The translations under genes were made by a program, and so were the position numbers. The notes beneath the pieces were generated by a model. That model saw only the letters and a list, made by a program, of their open reading frames with translations, searched no databases and was not told the origin of the DNA. From Anaerosacchariphilus hominis (GTDB lineage: Bacteria > Bacillota > Clostridia > Lachnospirales > Lachnospiraceae): a stretch of 64,000 bases of DNA. Below are positions 42,196-50,900 of the stretch, in pieces. Positions within the stretch are counted from its first letter, which is position 1, and each line of letters starts with the position of its first letter. Where the stretch lies: the NCBI RefSeq assembly GCF_014290175.1, contig NZ_JACOOR010000003.1, positions 394,436-458,435 on the forward strand. Reading direction: 5' to 3'.

Positions 42196-42417
42196 TAGAA
42201 AAACCTCCTTTTCCTGTATGGATAAACTATATTCGTCAAAAGGCAAAAACGGGCGGTTGTTAGCTGCAACCTCACGGGAGTTTCACCCCGGCCCATGCTT
42301 ATGGGTGCGCCGCGCAATACTTTGAGGGTGTTCAACGCGGGAGTATCATTGTGCCGCCTTGTATGTCGTCGCCCACAAGCTGCTAAACCTGTTTTACGGC
42401 GCGGTAGTTCTCGCTCG

Positions 42418-42648
42418 GCTTTTCCCCTACGGGGAAAAGCTGTCATGGCGTACCCGCCGACTGGCTCGGTACAGACGGAATGTACCCGTTTGCCTGTTAT
42501 GCTGCGCACCAAAGGCCGCTTTCTTTGTCAAAGAACAATAGGCTTTGTCGGCCTGCAAAAGCACATCAACAGCGGATATGCTTTTGCGGAACGACAAATA
42601 GCCCATAACGGGAAGCGTGGAAAGGGGGCACGCTCCCCGCATGGGCTA
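42418..42648. other. Highly structured intergenic region, possible RNA
   Basis: Within the 458-bp gap between TnpW and the HTH gene are three strong hairpins. They are GCTTTTCCCC/GGGGAAAAGC (42418-42440), GCAAAAGCA/TGCTTTTGC (42555-42587), and TAGCCCAT/ATGGGCTA with an inner stem (42599-42648). Short open frames on the minus strand lack ribosome sites. It may be a noncoding RNA or a site used in transfer. Confidence 0.4.
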
Positions 42649-42653
42649 AAAGA

Positions 42654-42896
42654 TTATCCTACATGAAAAGCAAGGGTGCGGGTAATAAGGCGCACTTGCA
42701 GCCTGTTACGCATTTCCTCGTCCACATAGGAATAGGTATTGCCCGCGTCGTCTTTCAGCGTGCGGGTACAAAGTTTCGCTATGTAACCCTCGTAGTGCTT
42801 CAAGATCGCGCACATGGCGGTTGTGTCGCCGTTTGCCGCTGCGGAAATGACAGGGAACGGCAACAGATTTTCAGACTTCCTAACGGTATTCATCAT
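42654..42896 (-). CDS. HTH_16-type regulator of the ICE
   Basis: An 80-residue protein; GGAGGG sits 8 nt before two ATGs (42896 and 42893). LLPFPVISAAANGDTTAMCAILKHYEGYIAKLCTRTLKD is the conserved HTH_16 sequence found next to sigma factors in Tn1549/Tn916-like elements. The tail reads YVDEEMRNRLQVRLITRTLAF. It overlaps the end of the sigma-factor gene by 17 nt and is transcribed with it. The pair probably controls expression of the recombinase and of excision. Confidence 0.85.
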   Translation of the reverse strand: MMNTVRKSENLLPFPVISAAANGDTTAMCAILKHYEGYIAKLCTRTLKDDAGNTYSYVDEEMRNRLQVRLITRTLAFHVG

Positions 42897-43317
42897 CTGC
42901 TTTTCCCTCCAAATACTGTTTGATTTTCGCAAGCGCGGATTTCCTGTGCCGGAAAACCGTCGTGCGTACAACATTCAGCAGTTCGCCAATTTCCGCGTCG
43001 CTCATATCCAAGAAGTAGGACAAAAGGATAATGTCGCGTTTCCTTTCGGGCAAAGCGTTAAGGGCTTCGGCAAGCAGTTCATTTTTGACGAGTACATCAA
43101 AGCCGGACACTTGAAAACGGAAATAATCGCTTTCGTATTCGTCCGTTGTGAAAAGCTGCGCGAGTTCGCTTTCGCTCAAATCCGAAAAAGTAACTTCGCG
43201 TGCTGCGCGTTTCGCAAGAGTGCGGCGGTGGCTTTTCGCTTCGCCGACCAAAGTTTTCTTTGCTAATGCGTCGTACTGATGTTGTATTCTTTCCTTGTCG
43301 GAAGAAGATAGCTCCAT
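42880..43317 (-). CDS. Sigma-70 family RNA polymerase sigma factor (ICE-encoded)
   Basis: A 145-residue protein; the start at 43317 follows AAGGAGGTGAACTCT. It lacks a clear full region 2. The C-terminal region 4 is clear: EALNALPERKRDIILLSYFLDMSDAEIGELLNVVRTTVFRHRKSALAKI (about 87-135), with the HTH at the end. Such short factors in conjugative transposons steer polymerase to element promoters or act as anti-silencers. It is upstream of, and overlaps, the HTH_16 gene. A GC-rich hairpin at 43451-43483 precedes it by about 130 nt. Confidence 0.88.
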   Translation of the reverse strand: MELSSSDKERIQHQYDALAKKTLVGEAKSHRRTLAKRAAREVTFSDLSESELAQLFTTDEYESDYFRFQVSGFDVLVKNELLAEALNALPERKRDIILLSYFLDMSDAEIGELLNVVRTTVFRHRKSALAKIKQYLEGKADDEYR

Positions 43318-43500
43318 AGAGTTCACCTCCTTCCCGCGTGGAGTAGAGGACGGGAGTTAAGGGCTTGTCCTCTCTGCCCCTTTCGCTCCGTACCCGTTCG
43401 GGAGATGGCTCTTGAGTGCGCTTTTCAGAAAAAAGTTGAAAAAAGCAAAATGCGCCCGTCCGCAAGACGCGGACGGGCGCAAAGGAAATGTAAGCAGTAG

Positions 43501-43608
43501 CTAAATGTATTGACAGTTCACATTCATAGCCGGAATATCCCGCTTGCGGAGCATAGCTTTTTTTGACCGCAAAGCATTAGGCGGGTTACAGTAAATAAAA
43601 ATGGACAC
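43501..43608 (-). CDS. Possible 35-residue peptide with GTG start
   Basis: GGGGAGG lies 7 nt before a GTG at 43608. The product MSIFIYCNPPNALRSKKAML-like is basic and ends NVNCQYI. The ribosome site lies inside a hairpin (43604-43638), which could control its translation. It lies between the methyltransferase terminator and the sigma-factor gene. Confidence 0.4.
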   Translation of the reverse strand: MSIFIYCNPPNALRSKKAMLRKRDIPAMNVNCQYI

Positions 43609-43715
43609 GGCGATACCTCCCCGATACCGCCGTATCCTTAAAAAAGGGCGACTTTAATACACTACCCGCAATCCATTCTATAATAGGGAACAGCGGCTTT
43701 TGCGCAATATTAAAT

Positions 43716-43763
43716 AAAAAAGCCGATAACACATAGGTTTTTTGACCTAATGCGTTATCGGCT
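43716..43763 (-). terminator. Terminator of the RlmN/Cfr-like gene
   Basis: AGCCGATAAC and GTTATCGGCT pair, with inner CCTA pairing, followed by TTTTTT on the minus strand. It lies 24 nt beyond the stop. Confidence 0.85.
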
Positions 43764-43786
43764 CTGCGTCTATGCGTCTGGCACTT

Positions 43787-44773
43787 TTAATCATTTTTTT
43801 TGAATTTATTATATGTGTTAGCTAACTGTCCACAAGCCGCGTTAATCTCTCTGCCATGAGAAACTCTCATAGTAACTTCAAGTCCTGCTTGCTCTAATTG
43901 ATGTTTGAATGCAACTATTTCCCGTTTCTGTGGTGCTTTAATTCTTGAATTGCTTGTTGGGTTGTATTGTAACACGTTAATCATAACTTTTTTGCCCCGA
44001 AACCATTTTGCAAGTTGTCTTACATCTGAGGGCCGGTCATTTATACCCGGTAAAAGCAAATACGCAAAGACAATTTTGCGATTATGCCTTTCAGAATAGG
44101 ATAAGGCTTGCTTAACAACATCTTCAATAGCATATATGCGCATGTGAGGAATAATACGATTTCTTGCAGATTGTGTTGCTGCGTGTAAAGATATTGTCAA
44201 CTGAATTTTAAGATGTTCCTCGCGCAATTTTTTTAATTGATCGACCGGACCAACTGTTGATATGGTAATGCCGTCGGTTGGAAAGTTGAGCCCATATCTA
44301 TCTCGGAGAATATGGATTGCTTTTATCAAGTTGTCATAATTGAATAAAGGCTCTCCCATACCCATAAAAACGATACGGTTTACTTTTCGACGCAACAATA
44401 TAATCTGTTGTACGATTTCTGACGATGTTAGATTACGAACAAAGCCATTTCGCCCGGACTCACAAAAAATACAACCAACAGGACAACCGACTTGTGTGCT
44501 CACGCAAACAGTTCCACCATCTCGCCGCTTGATAAAAACCGTTTCAATGTATTTGTTGTCTTTCAGTTCGTAAACATACTTTTCAGTATCACTGCTTTTG
44601 CAAATATTTTTTACCAACATTGATAGATTTTTTTTGCGTGGTAATTGCTTATATAATTCTTCATATAAGGCTTTTGCTTCATTCTCGCCAATAACTTCCG
44701 ACATTTCTTTGTAAGTAAATCCGTATGGATCATTCCGTACTTCCGCAGGCGTATATTTAGGTAAACGTTTCAT
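43787..44773 (-). CDS. RlmN/Cfr-family radical SAM rRNA adenine methyltransferase (divergent, mobile)
   Basis: A 328-residue protein of the family that methylates A2503 of 23S rRNA (RlmN at C2, Cfr at C8). The 4Fe-4S motif is GCPVGCIFC (Cys97, 101, 104), the SAM motif is FMGMGEPL (137-143), and both cysteines used in the methyl-transfer mechanism are present (Cys90 in GTVCVSTQVG and Cys314 in NAACGQLA). GMGEP is the RlmN form; Cfr has GMGEA. FCESGRNGF departs from the usual FC-TG. It is AT-rich relative to the rest of the element and sits in the slot used by tet or erm genes, behind a KTR gene and attenuator. It probably protects ribosomes from a drug; that is inference. Confidence 0.85.
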   Translation of the reverse strand: MKRLPKYTPAEVRNDPYGFTYKEMSEVIGENEAKALYEELYKQLPRKKNLSMLVKNICKSSDTEKYVYELKDNKYIETVFIKRRDGGTVCVSTQVGCPVGCIFCESGRNGFVRNLTSSEIVQQIILLRRKVNRIVFMGMGEPLFNYDNLIKAIHILRDRYGLNFPTDGITISTVGPVDQLKKLREEHLKIQLTISLHAATQSARNRIIPHMRIYAIEDVVKQALSYSERHNRKIVFAYLLLPGINDRPSDVRQLAKWFRGKKVMINVLQYNPTSNSRIKAPQKREIVAFKHQLEQAGLEVTMRVSHGREINAACGQLANTYNKFKKND

Positions 44774-44789
44774 TTTTATATCCTTTCTT

Positions 44790-44975
44790 CTAAATAATAA
44801 AAGTTTGTTTTTCTGTATTTTTGATTACAATCTCTAATTTTTCTACATCAATGATATGCGTCAATTTGCATTTAGGGCAGAAAAGAGGAAAATCTTTTAA
44901 TACAGTATTATGAAATACTTGAACTCTCGTCTTTCCGTTACAAATCGGACATTTTATCCAATATTTTTTAAGCAT
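44790..44975 (-). CDS. Cysteine-rich KTR domain protein
   Basis: A 61-residue protein with two CxxC pairs: WIKCPICNGKTRVQV (near residue 9) and LFCPKCKLTHIIDV (near 33). It contains the K-T-R sequence that names the family. KTR proteins are found next to ribosomal protection genes such as tet(M) in Tn916-like elements. It probably folds as a zinc ribbon. It sits between the leader attenuators and the methyltransferase gene (16 nt) and is transcribed with it. Function is unknown. Confidence 0.9.
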   Translation of the reverse strand: MLKKYWIKCPICNGKTRVQVFHNTVLKDFPLFCPKCKLTHIIDVEKLEIVIKNTEKQTFII

Positions 44976-45000
44976 TATATTTCACTCGTCCTTTTTACAC

Positions 45001-45045
45001 AAAAAAATGCAGGTCAATCCTCAACATGAGCATTGACCTGCATTT
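45001..45045 (-). terminator. Second attenuator hairpin before the KTR gene
   Basis: AAATGCAGGTCAAT and ATTGACCTGCATTT form a 14-bp stem, followed by TTTTTT on the minus strand. It lies 26 nt upstream of the KTR start, so transcription must read through it to express the cargo. Confidence 0.85.
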
Positions 45046-45152
45046 ATAATGCACAGAGCAGTACAACAAAACTAAGGCATAGCTTGCACTATGTCTATAC
45101 TATATCTATACGTCGTTAGTTTTTTGTATAGCATCCGCAAAATAAGCATGAC

Positions 45153-45176
45153 AAAAAAGCCCATGTTGAAAATGGG
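45153..45176 (-). terminator. First attenuator hairpin in the leader
   Basis: CCCAT and ATGGG pair and are followed by CTTTTTT on the minus strand, about 20 nt after the leader peptide stop. Alternative pairings with downstream sequence (the ATAGTGCAAGCTATG region) could act as an antiterminator. Confidence 0.7.
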
Positions 45177-45196
45177 AAAATCCTTTTTTTCAATGC

Positions 45197-45223
45197 TTAT
45201 CTAATACGCATGCTATGCAACAT
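45197..45223 (-). CDS. Attenuator leader peptide
   Basis: An 8-codon frame MLHSMRIR after AAAGGAGGCGGCGTTT. Its position, the ribosome site and the starting residues recall the leader peptide (orf12) upstream of tet(M) in Tn916. Ribosome progress on it should decide whether the following terminators form. Confidence 0.75.
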   Translation of the reverse strand: MLHSMRIR

Positions 45224-45251
45224 AAACGCCGCCTCCTTTTACATAAATTTT

Positions 45252-45280
45252 ATTTTATCAGAAAATCAGTCTACTGTCAA
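45252..45280 (-). promoter_or_regulatory. Promoter of the cargo operon
   Basis: TTGACA (45275-45280 on the minus strand) and TAAAAT (45252-45257) have a 17-nt spacer. It lies about 30 nt upstream of the leader peptide start, as in tet(M)-type promoters. Confidence 0.8.
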
Positions 45281-45367
45281 TACACAACAGGAAGTATTTA
45301 ACCTAATGATATGAATTGTGTGGACATATCCAAAAAGAAAGGTGAACTGTAAAATGTAACAGGGTGA

Positions 45368-45730
45368 ATGAAAATGGCAAAAAGACCCGTACCATTGTAC
45401 GACTTTAAGGCTTTCGGGGCAGCTATAAAAGCCGCGAGAAATGAATACGGCGAGAGCCGCAAAAAGGTAAGCGACGAGTTATATATTTCCCCGCGCTACC
45501 TTGCGAATATCGAGAACAAGGGACAACAGCCGAGTTTACAGGTATTCTATGACCTTGTAACCCGGTATCATATTTCGGTAGATCAATTTTTCTTCCCGAA
45601 CAGCAATGCGGAGAAATCCACCGGGCGGCGGCAGCTTGACGCGCTGCTGGACGGTATGAGCGATAAAGGCATACGGATTGTAACCGCAACAGCAAGGGAG
45701 ATAACGGAAGTCGAAAAAGCAGAGGATTAA
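45368..45730 (+). CDS. XRE-family HTH regulator
   Basis: A 120-residue protein. The HTH spans about residues 14-68: FKAFGAAIKAARNEYGESRKKVSDELYISPRYLANIENKGQQPSLQVFYDLVTRYHISVDQFF. The C-terminal helix-rich tail (RRQLDALLDGMSDKGIRIVTATAREI) is typical of regulators in Tn1549-like elements. Two ATGs (45368 and 45374) are possible; the ribosome site is weak. It is divergent from the cargo promoter and upstream of mobC, so it could regulate mobilization. Confidence 0.88.
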   Translation: MKMAKRPVPLYDFKAFGAAIKAARNEYGESRKKVSDELYISPRYLANIENKGQQPSLQVFYDLVTRYHISVDQFFFPNSNAEKSTGRRQLDALLDGMSDKGIRIVTATAREITEVEKAED

Positions 45731-45752
45731 CCTCACAATATGAGAAATCGGG

Positions 45753-45786
45753 AGATTGCAGCGCATGGCGGCTGCAATCTTTTTTT
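45753..45786 (+). terminator. Terminator of the XRE gene
   Basis: AGATTGCAGC and GCTGCAATCT pair in a 10-bp stem, followed by TTTTTT. It isolates the XRE gene from mobC. Confidence 0.85.
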
Positions 45787-45817
45787 GCGTCCAAAATCAA
45801 AGGAACGCGCAACAAAT

Positions 45818-45925
45818 ACCGCCTTTCGGTGGGGGTATGGAGTAGATAGCAAGCACAGCAAACGAGTACCCGTTTGCGGAAAATGCTTGTTGGGATAATC
45901 CCAAACCCTTATACCGAAAGGCGGT
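45818..45925 (+). other. Candidate origin of transfer (oriT), copy 1
   Basis: A 13-bp perfect inverted repeat ACCGCCTTTCGGT (45818-45830) and ACCGAAAGGCGGT (45913-45925) flanks smaller repeats: GCAAACG/CGTTTGC near 45860-45876 and TTGGGAT-A-ATCCCAA near 45890-45904. The site lies directly upstream of mobC and the relaxase gene, the usual place for oriT. A closely similar sequence occurs inverted at 51353-51449. Confidence 0.6.
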
Positions 45926-45931
45926 GCGGAA

Positions 45932-46261
45932 ATGGAAAACCGAAAGAGAAATATACAGATGAAGTTTTACGTTACGGAAGAAGAAAAGCGGCTGATCGAC
46001 GAGAAGATGAAGCAGCTTCCCATAAAGCAGTATGGGGCATACTTCCGTAAAATGGCGATAGACGGGTATATTCTTGTCGTTGACCGAAGCGACACAAAAG
46101 CATATATCCGGGAACTGCAAGCGGTGAGCCGGAACATCAACCAAATTGCAAAACGCGCCAATGCGACGGGGACGGTTTACAGGCAGGATATAGAGGACAT
46201 TAAAAAGGCGGTGGACGAGATATGGCGGTTACAAAGACGCACCCTATTAAATCAACCTTAA
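45932..46261 (+). CDS. mobC: MobC-type relaxosome accessory protein
   Basis: A 109-residue RHH-like protein. KRNIQMKFYVTEEEKRLIDEKMKQL is the DNA-binding start; YGAYFRKMAIDGYIL and the LQAVSRNINQIAKRANATG sequence match the MobC/bacterial mobilization family. It binds oriT and helps the relaxase to open DNA. It overlaps the relaxase gene by 40 nt, an arrangement conserved in this element family. The candidate oriT is immediately upstream. Confidence 0.92.
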   Translation: MENRKRNIQMKFYVTEEEKRLIDEKMKQLPIKQYGAYFRKMAIDGYILVVDRSDTKAYIRELQAVSRNINQIAKRANATGTVYRQDIEDIKKAVDEIWRLQRRTLLNQP

Positions 46262-47556
46262 AGGCTGCGATAGACTATATCTTAAATCCCGAAAAGACAG
46301 ACGGGAAGCTGCTTGCGTCCTCTTTCGGCTGCGGGCTGGAAACCGCCGATATTGAGTTTGCATGGACGCGGGAAGCTGCCGGAGATCGCGGCACACATTT
46401 AGGGCGGCACTTGATACAATCCTTTGCGGTGGGAGAAACCACACCGGAAGAAGCGCACAAAATCGGCATGGAACTTGCCGGGGCGGTATTAGGCGGCAAG
46501 TATGAGTTTGTTTTGACAACTCACGTCGATAAAGACCATCTGCATAATCACTTGATTTTCAACGCGGTTAGCTTCGTTGACTACAAAAAGTACCATTCCA
46601 ACAAGCAAAGCTATCACTTTATCCGGCGCACCAGCGACAGGATATGTAAAGAGCATGGGCTATCCGTCGTCGTACCGGGACAGGACAAGGGAAAAAGCTA
46701 TGCAGAATACACCGCCGAAAAGCAAGGGACAAGCTACAAAGCAAAGCTGAAAACGGCGATAGATACTCTCATTCCCCAAGTGAAAGATTTTGACGAACTG
46801 CTGCGCCGCTTGCAGGAAATGGGGTATGAAATCAAACAGGGCAAATACATTTCCTTTCGCGCTGCCGGACAGGAACGGTTTACCCGCACAAAGACGCTCG
46901 GCGCGGCCTATACGGAAGAAGCGATAAAGGAGCGTATCAAGGGCGTGTATGTTGCCAAAACAAAAACGCTGCGGGAAGATAAGAAAATCCGGCTTGTCGT
47001 CGATCTTGAAAACAGTATCAAAGCCCAACAATCGGCGGGCTATGAACGGTGGGCGAAAATCCATAATCTGAAACAGGCTGCGAAAAGCATGAACTTCTTG
47101 ACCGAAAACAAGATTGAATATTATAGCGACCTTGAAAGCAAAATTGCGGATATTATGACCGCCCATGACGCGGCGGCAAAGGCGGTTAAGGAAGTGGAAC
47201 AGCGTATGTCTGATTTGTCGCTGCTTATCAAGCACACCACCACATACCGACAGTTAAAACCGATTTACGATGAATACCGAAAATCGCCGGACAAGGAAAA
47301 GTATCTGCGGGGGCATGAAAGCGAAATTATCCTGTTTGAAGCTGCGGCAAGGGCATTAAAGGAAATGCAGATAAAGAAGCTGCCCGATCTCGCCGCGCTG
47401 CGCAAGGAGTATAGAAGCTTAAACGACAGGAAAACCAAATTGTATGAAGATTATCGGCAAGCCAAGAAGCAAATGCAGGAATACGGCGTTGTCAAAAAGA
47501 ACGTCGATAGTATTCTTTACCCGTCCCAAAGCAGGGCGCGGGAGCAGGAGCGATAA
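46222..47556 (+). CDS. Relaxase (MobA/VirD2 type)
   Basis: A 444-residue relaxase (PF03432 type). The N-terminal domain starts MAVTKTHPIKSTLKAAIDYILNPEKT; the nicking Tyr is likely in that YILNPEKT stretch. The metal-binding three-His motif is HVDKDHLHNHLIFN at about residues 99-112. The C-terminal part (about 270-440) is helical, likely for membrane or T4SS contacts. It cuts oriT and pilots the strand to the transfer channel. A strong hairpin terminator lies at 47705. Confidence 0.94.
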   Translation: MAVTKTHPIKSTLKAAIDYILNPEKTDGKLLASSFGCGLETADIEFAWTREAAGDRGTHLGRHLIQSFAVGETTPEEAHKIGMELAGAVLGGKYEFVLTTHVDKDHLHNHLIFNAVSFVDYKKYHSNKQSYHFIRRTSDRICKEHGLSVVVPGQDKGKSYAEYTAEKQGTSYKAKLKTAIDTLIPQVKDFDELLRRLQEMGYEIKQGKYISFRAAGQERFTRTKTLGAAYTEEAIKERIKGVYVAKTKTLREDKKIRLVVDLENSIKAQQSAGYERWAKIHNLKQAAKSMNFLTENKIEYYSDLESKIADIMTAHDAAAKAVKEVEQRMSDLSLLIKHTTTYRQLKPIYDEYRKSPDKEKYLRGHESEIILFEAAARALKEMQIKKLPDLAALRKEYRSLNDRKTKLYEDYRQAKKQMQEYGVVKKNVDSILYPSQSRAREQER

Positions 47557-47704
47557 GGCGCAAAACATGGGGTGGCAAGTGGAATGTTAAGGGCTGAAAA
47601 CGCCTGTGTTTCTGCGGCTTCCAGCGCATGAAAACGACATAGACGATAAAGTATATTCAAACCCGCAAAAACGGCTTTCTAATTGTCCACGCAAGGACAA
47701 AAAA

Positions 47705-47750
47705 AGAACAGGGGCGCGGTGCCGGAAATCGGCAACCGCGCCCCTGTTCT
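47705..47750. terminator. Bidirectional terminator between convergent units
   Basis: AGAACAGGGGCGCGGT and ACCGCGCCCCTGTTCT form a 16-bp stem with an inner GCC/GGC. It lies between the plus-strand relaxase gene and the minus-strand transfer operon end. Confidence 0.8.
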
Positions 47751-47757
47751 CTATGGG

Positions 47758-47967
47758 CTATTCCTCGTCGGTCAAGATAAACTCCCTTTCGGAAAACTCG
47801 CTGTCCGTCATGGCTTGCAGCTTGTTCACCGCTGCGGCGGCAAGCTGGCGCATATCCTCGTCCATGTAGGGCATGGCGGCAAGGATATTTTCAAGCGTTG
47901 TTTCCCGGCTGTCCTCGGCGTAGATCGCAACAATGTTTTCTTCCTCAATGGTAAAGCGGGTATTCAT
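47758..47967 (-). CDS. Transposon-transfer assisting protein (TTRAP)
   Basis: A 69-residue acidic protein: RFTIEEENIVAIYAEDSRETTLENILAAMPYMDEDMRQLAAAAVNKL. The match to the small TTRAP family of clostridial conjugative transposons is clear in length and sequence. It lies 4 nt after the large antirestriction gene, at the 3' end of the transfer operon. The biochemical role is not known. Confidence 0.85.
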   Translation of the reverse strand: MNTRFTIEEENIVAIYAEDSRETTLENILAAMPYMDEDMRQLAAAAVNKLQAMTDSEFSEREFILTDEE

Positions 47968-47971
47968 GCTA

Positions 47972-50900
47972 TCAAACCTCCAAATCCTTTTTATGCTCTT
48001 TCTGTTTATCTTTCGGCTGCTGCGCCGCCTGTTTCTTGTATTCGTCCAGCTTCTTCAAAATGGACGGTTTTTTCTGCGGCTGTTCCCGTTTCTCGGCTTT
48101 TACCGCTTTTGCAAGGTCGGTAACGGAAATCGCTTCCCCCGCCTTTGCCCGCTGCTCAAAATCTGCAACGGTGGGCGTTTGCGGCGTATTGTTGATAAGC
48201 CCGTCAAAATTGTTGTCGTTCTGCTCTATGGTGTCCTCGACGTGCTTTAAGGGATTATCCCGCTGCGGCTGCTCGGCGGCTATGGCATAAGCCTGTGTGC
48301 CATTCCCCATAATGAGATACTTCCCGTCCTCCGACGCATGGTGAAAACCAAATCCCGCCGCTTCGATCTGTTCACGGCTCATATCGGTAATATGAAAATT
48401 GCCCCTCGGCGTTCTAACGGTTTCACCCGTCAAAAGGCTGTCGGGGGTCGCTTCCGGCTGCTGCTTTTCAAGCTGCCCGTCCTTGTAGGAATATCCTTGC
48501 GCCGCGATTGCTTCAAGGGTCTTGCCCGTAACGTCGCCATAAATCCGCTTGTCTGCGTCAACCAGCATTTGCAAAGTGTCTTGTACGGTGTCGGACAAGG
48601 CTTGCTGCTGTTCGGGCGGCAGCTTGTCAAATACGGGGGTCTGCTGCTCCTGCAAAAACTCCGGCACTTGCTGAAAACCGATACTGTCTACATAGTGGGC
48701 GGTGTCCTCGTCGTTCTGATGAAGCACAACAATGTCGGAAACGGAAAGGCTATGCCCCTTAAAGTCGGCGGGGTGGTCGATATTAAACCTTTCCCAAATG
48801 TCGCCCAGCGTCATATCCTTTGTAAGCGGTGCAGTATAGACGAGTTCATAATTTACCCGGTCAATGGTAAGTCCAGCCGCTTGCAGACGGTCATAAGGCT
48901 CAAAGCGCAAGTCCCTTGTTTCGTCCCCGCGCTTTAACTGATAAATGGAAAAGGTATCGCCCTGCTCCTGCTCGGCTTGCCGCTGCTGCTGCAACTCGGT
49001 AAAATGCCCCTCAATCTCGGTAATGAGTTCCTTTGCGGTGGTCTGTATTGTTTCAAGGGACGCTTTTAACTCGGTCATTTCCTTGCCGCTGCTCCAACCA
49101 GCCACATAGCCGAAAGAGTAATCGGAAGTATCAAGGCCGAAATGCTGGCAAACCGTATAAGCGACGCTTTCCGCTTCTACCTCGCAGGTATGGCGGTCAA
49201 CGCGGTTTTGCTGCTCCGGCGGGGCGTTTAAGTCTACGTCGTGCAGCTTCGCATGGGCGATTTCGTGAATGGCGGTCTTTACCGCCTGTAATTCACTCAC
49301 GCCCTCTTTGATTGCAATACGCTTGTCGGTCAAACTGAAATACCCATTTGCGCCGTTTGTGATCTGCTCAAATGCAATCGGGACGGGGGACGCTTTTTCA
49401 AGGGCGGCGAAAAAATCCTCGTACTGCTCCACATCGGCAAGCAGCGGTTTAACGGAAAGGTCGGGAAACTCCTTGCCCTCGGTCTGCGAAATATCAAAGA
49501 CGGTTATAACCTTAAAGGCGGGGACGGTGATTTCCTTTTCTTCCTTTACCACTTTTCCCTCGCGGTCAAGCATGGGCTTTCTCGTTTCGGGGTCGATTTT
49601 ATCAACCAGCTTTTTCACCTTGTAGGGCGCGGGGGCAAAGATTTTAATGCCTTTCTCGCCTTTCTTTACATGGCGGTCAAACTCCTTTTCCCATTGACGG
49701 AAGCCCATTACCAAATTGCCGCCCTGCATAGCAATTAGGATAGTGTTATTCAAACTATAATCATGGAACTTTGACATAGCGGTTAGAAACTCTTTGTAGC
49801 GGTCGCTGTCAAAAATCGCCTGTACGCCCTGTTCCAAACGCGCGGTGATCTCCTTTACCTTTTCGGCGGGCTTTTCGGAAGTAAGGATAATGGGGACGAC
49901 GGGGCGGGGCTGCTGCGGCTCTGCGGCCTGTGCGTCTGCTTGCTGCGTTTCGGCTGCGTCCATATAGGCTTTGTCCTGTTCGCCGCGCTCCGGCTGCGGG
50001 TAACTCATAATGCGGTATTCTTCCGGCACTTCGCGCCCCTCAAACTGACGCTCCCACTCGTCGCCGCTTTCCACGATATAGCCGTACTCGGTAAACGCGC
50101 CTTTTTCCTGCGCGGCAGCGTTCCTGCCAAAAGTAGAAAGGTCAATGCCGCCTTTCCATTCTTCGGGCATTTGTACCATGCCGGATTGATTTAAGTAATA
50201 GTCGCCCAAATCGTGGTAGTTATGTACTTCGGGGATATGGACGTAAAAATCCACGTTGTAGGTGAAGTCAATTACCTGTCCAATATTTGCAAGCCCGTTT
50301 TTCTGCTGCAAAGCTGCGTTCAGCTTGCCAACCTCGGCGGGGTCAAGCTGTTCGAGCCGCGCCGCAAGAAAATTGAGTTCGTCCACGTCGGCGGCGCATA
50401 CCATTTCATAAGGCAAGGCAATATGTTTCTCCGGGTCGTCGGAAAAGCCGCGAATGGAAAAATCCTGCGGGTTATCGGCGGTAATGCCGACGCTCTGCAT
50501 GGCTTCGTGAAGCTGCTCCTTTGTGGCGGGCATATCCAGCCAATAGCCGCTTGGGTCGCCCGCTTCAAAACGGCTGCGGTTGCCAATCATAATAGAAAAC
50601 TGTTCGCTCATGTGTTCACGCTCCTTTTCCTGCCCGGTAGTTTCGGGGATAGCTGCCGCCTGTTGCTGCTGCTGCGGGGGTTCTTCGCCCTCTATGGTGT
50701 AGTCCGGCATGAGCATACCGTTTACTTTGAAATAGTCGGCGTACTCCTGCGGGATAGGCGGGGAGATTTCCGTAAACAAGCGGTCATACGCTTTGATACG
50801 CCCATTCAGATACTTTTCCATAGCTGCCTTGTCGGTGAAAACCTTTCTATCTTGTCCGGCAATCTTCGCTTGGGTTCTGCTTGGGCTGTTGGTGCGCACG

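Noticed and set aside
42195..42642. Minus-strand frames of 71-105 codons in the structured gap of the large element
   Set aside because: They lack ribosome sites and coincide with strong hairpins; the Arg/Ser-rich products look non-coding.
44976..45280. Tetracycline resistance gene expected after a tet(M)-like leader
   Set aside because: No GTPase-type ribosomal protection gene follows; the downstream genes are KTR and a radical SAM methyltransferase.
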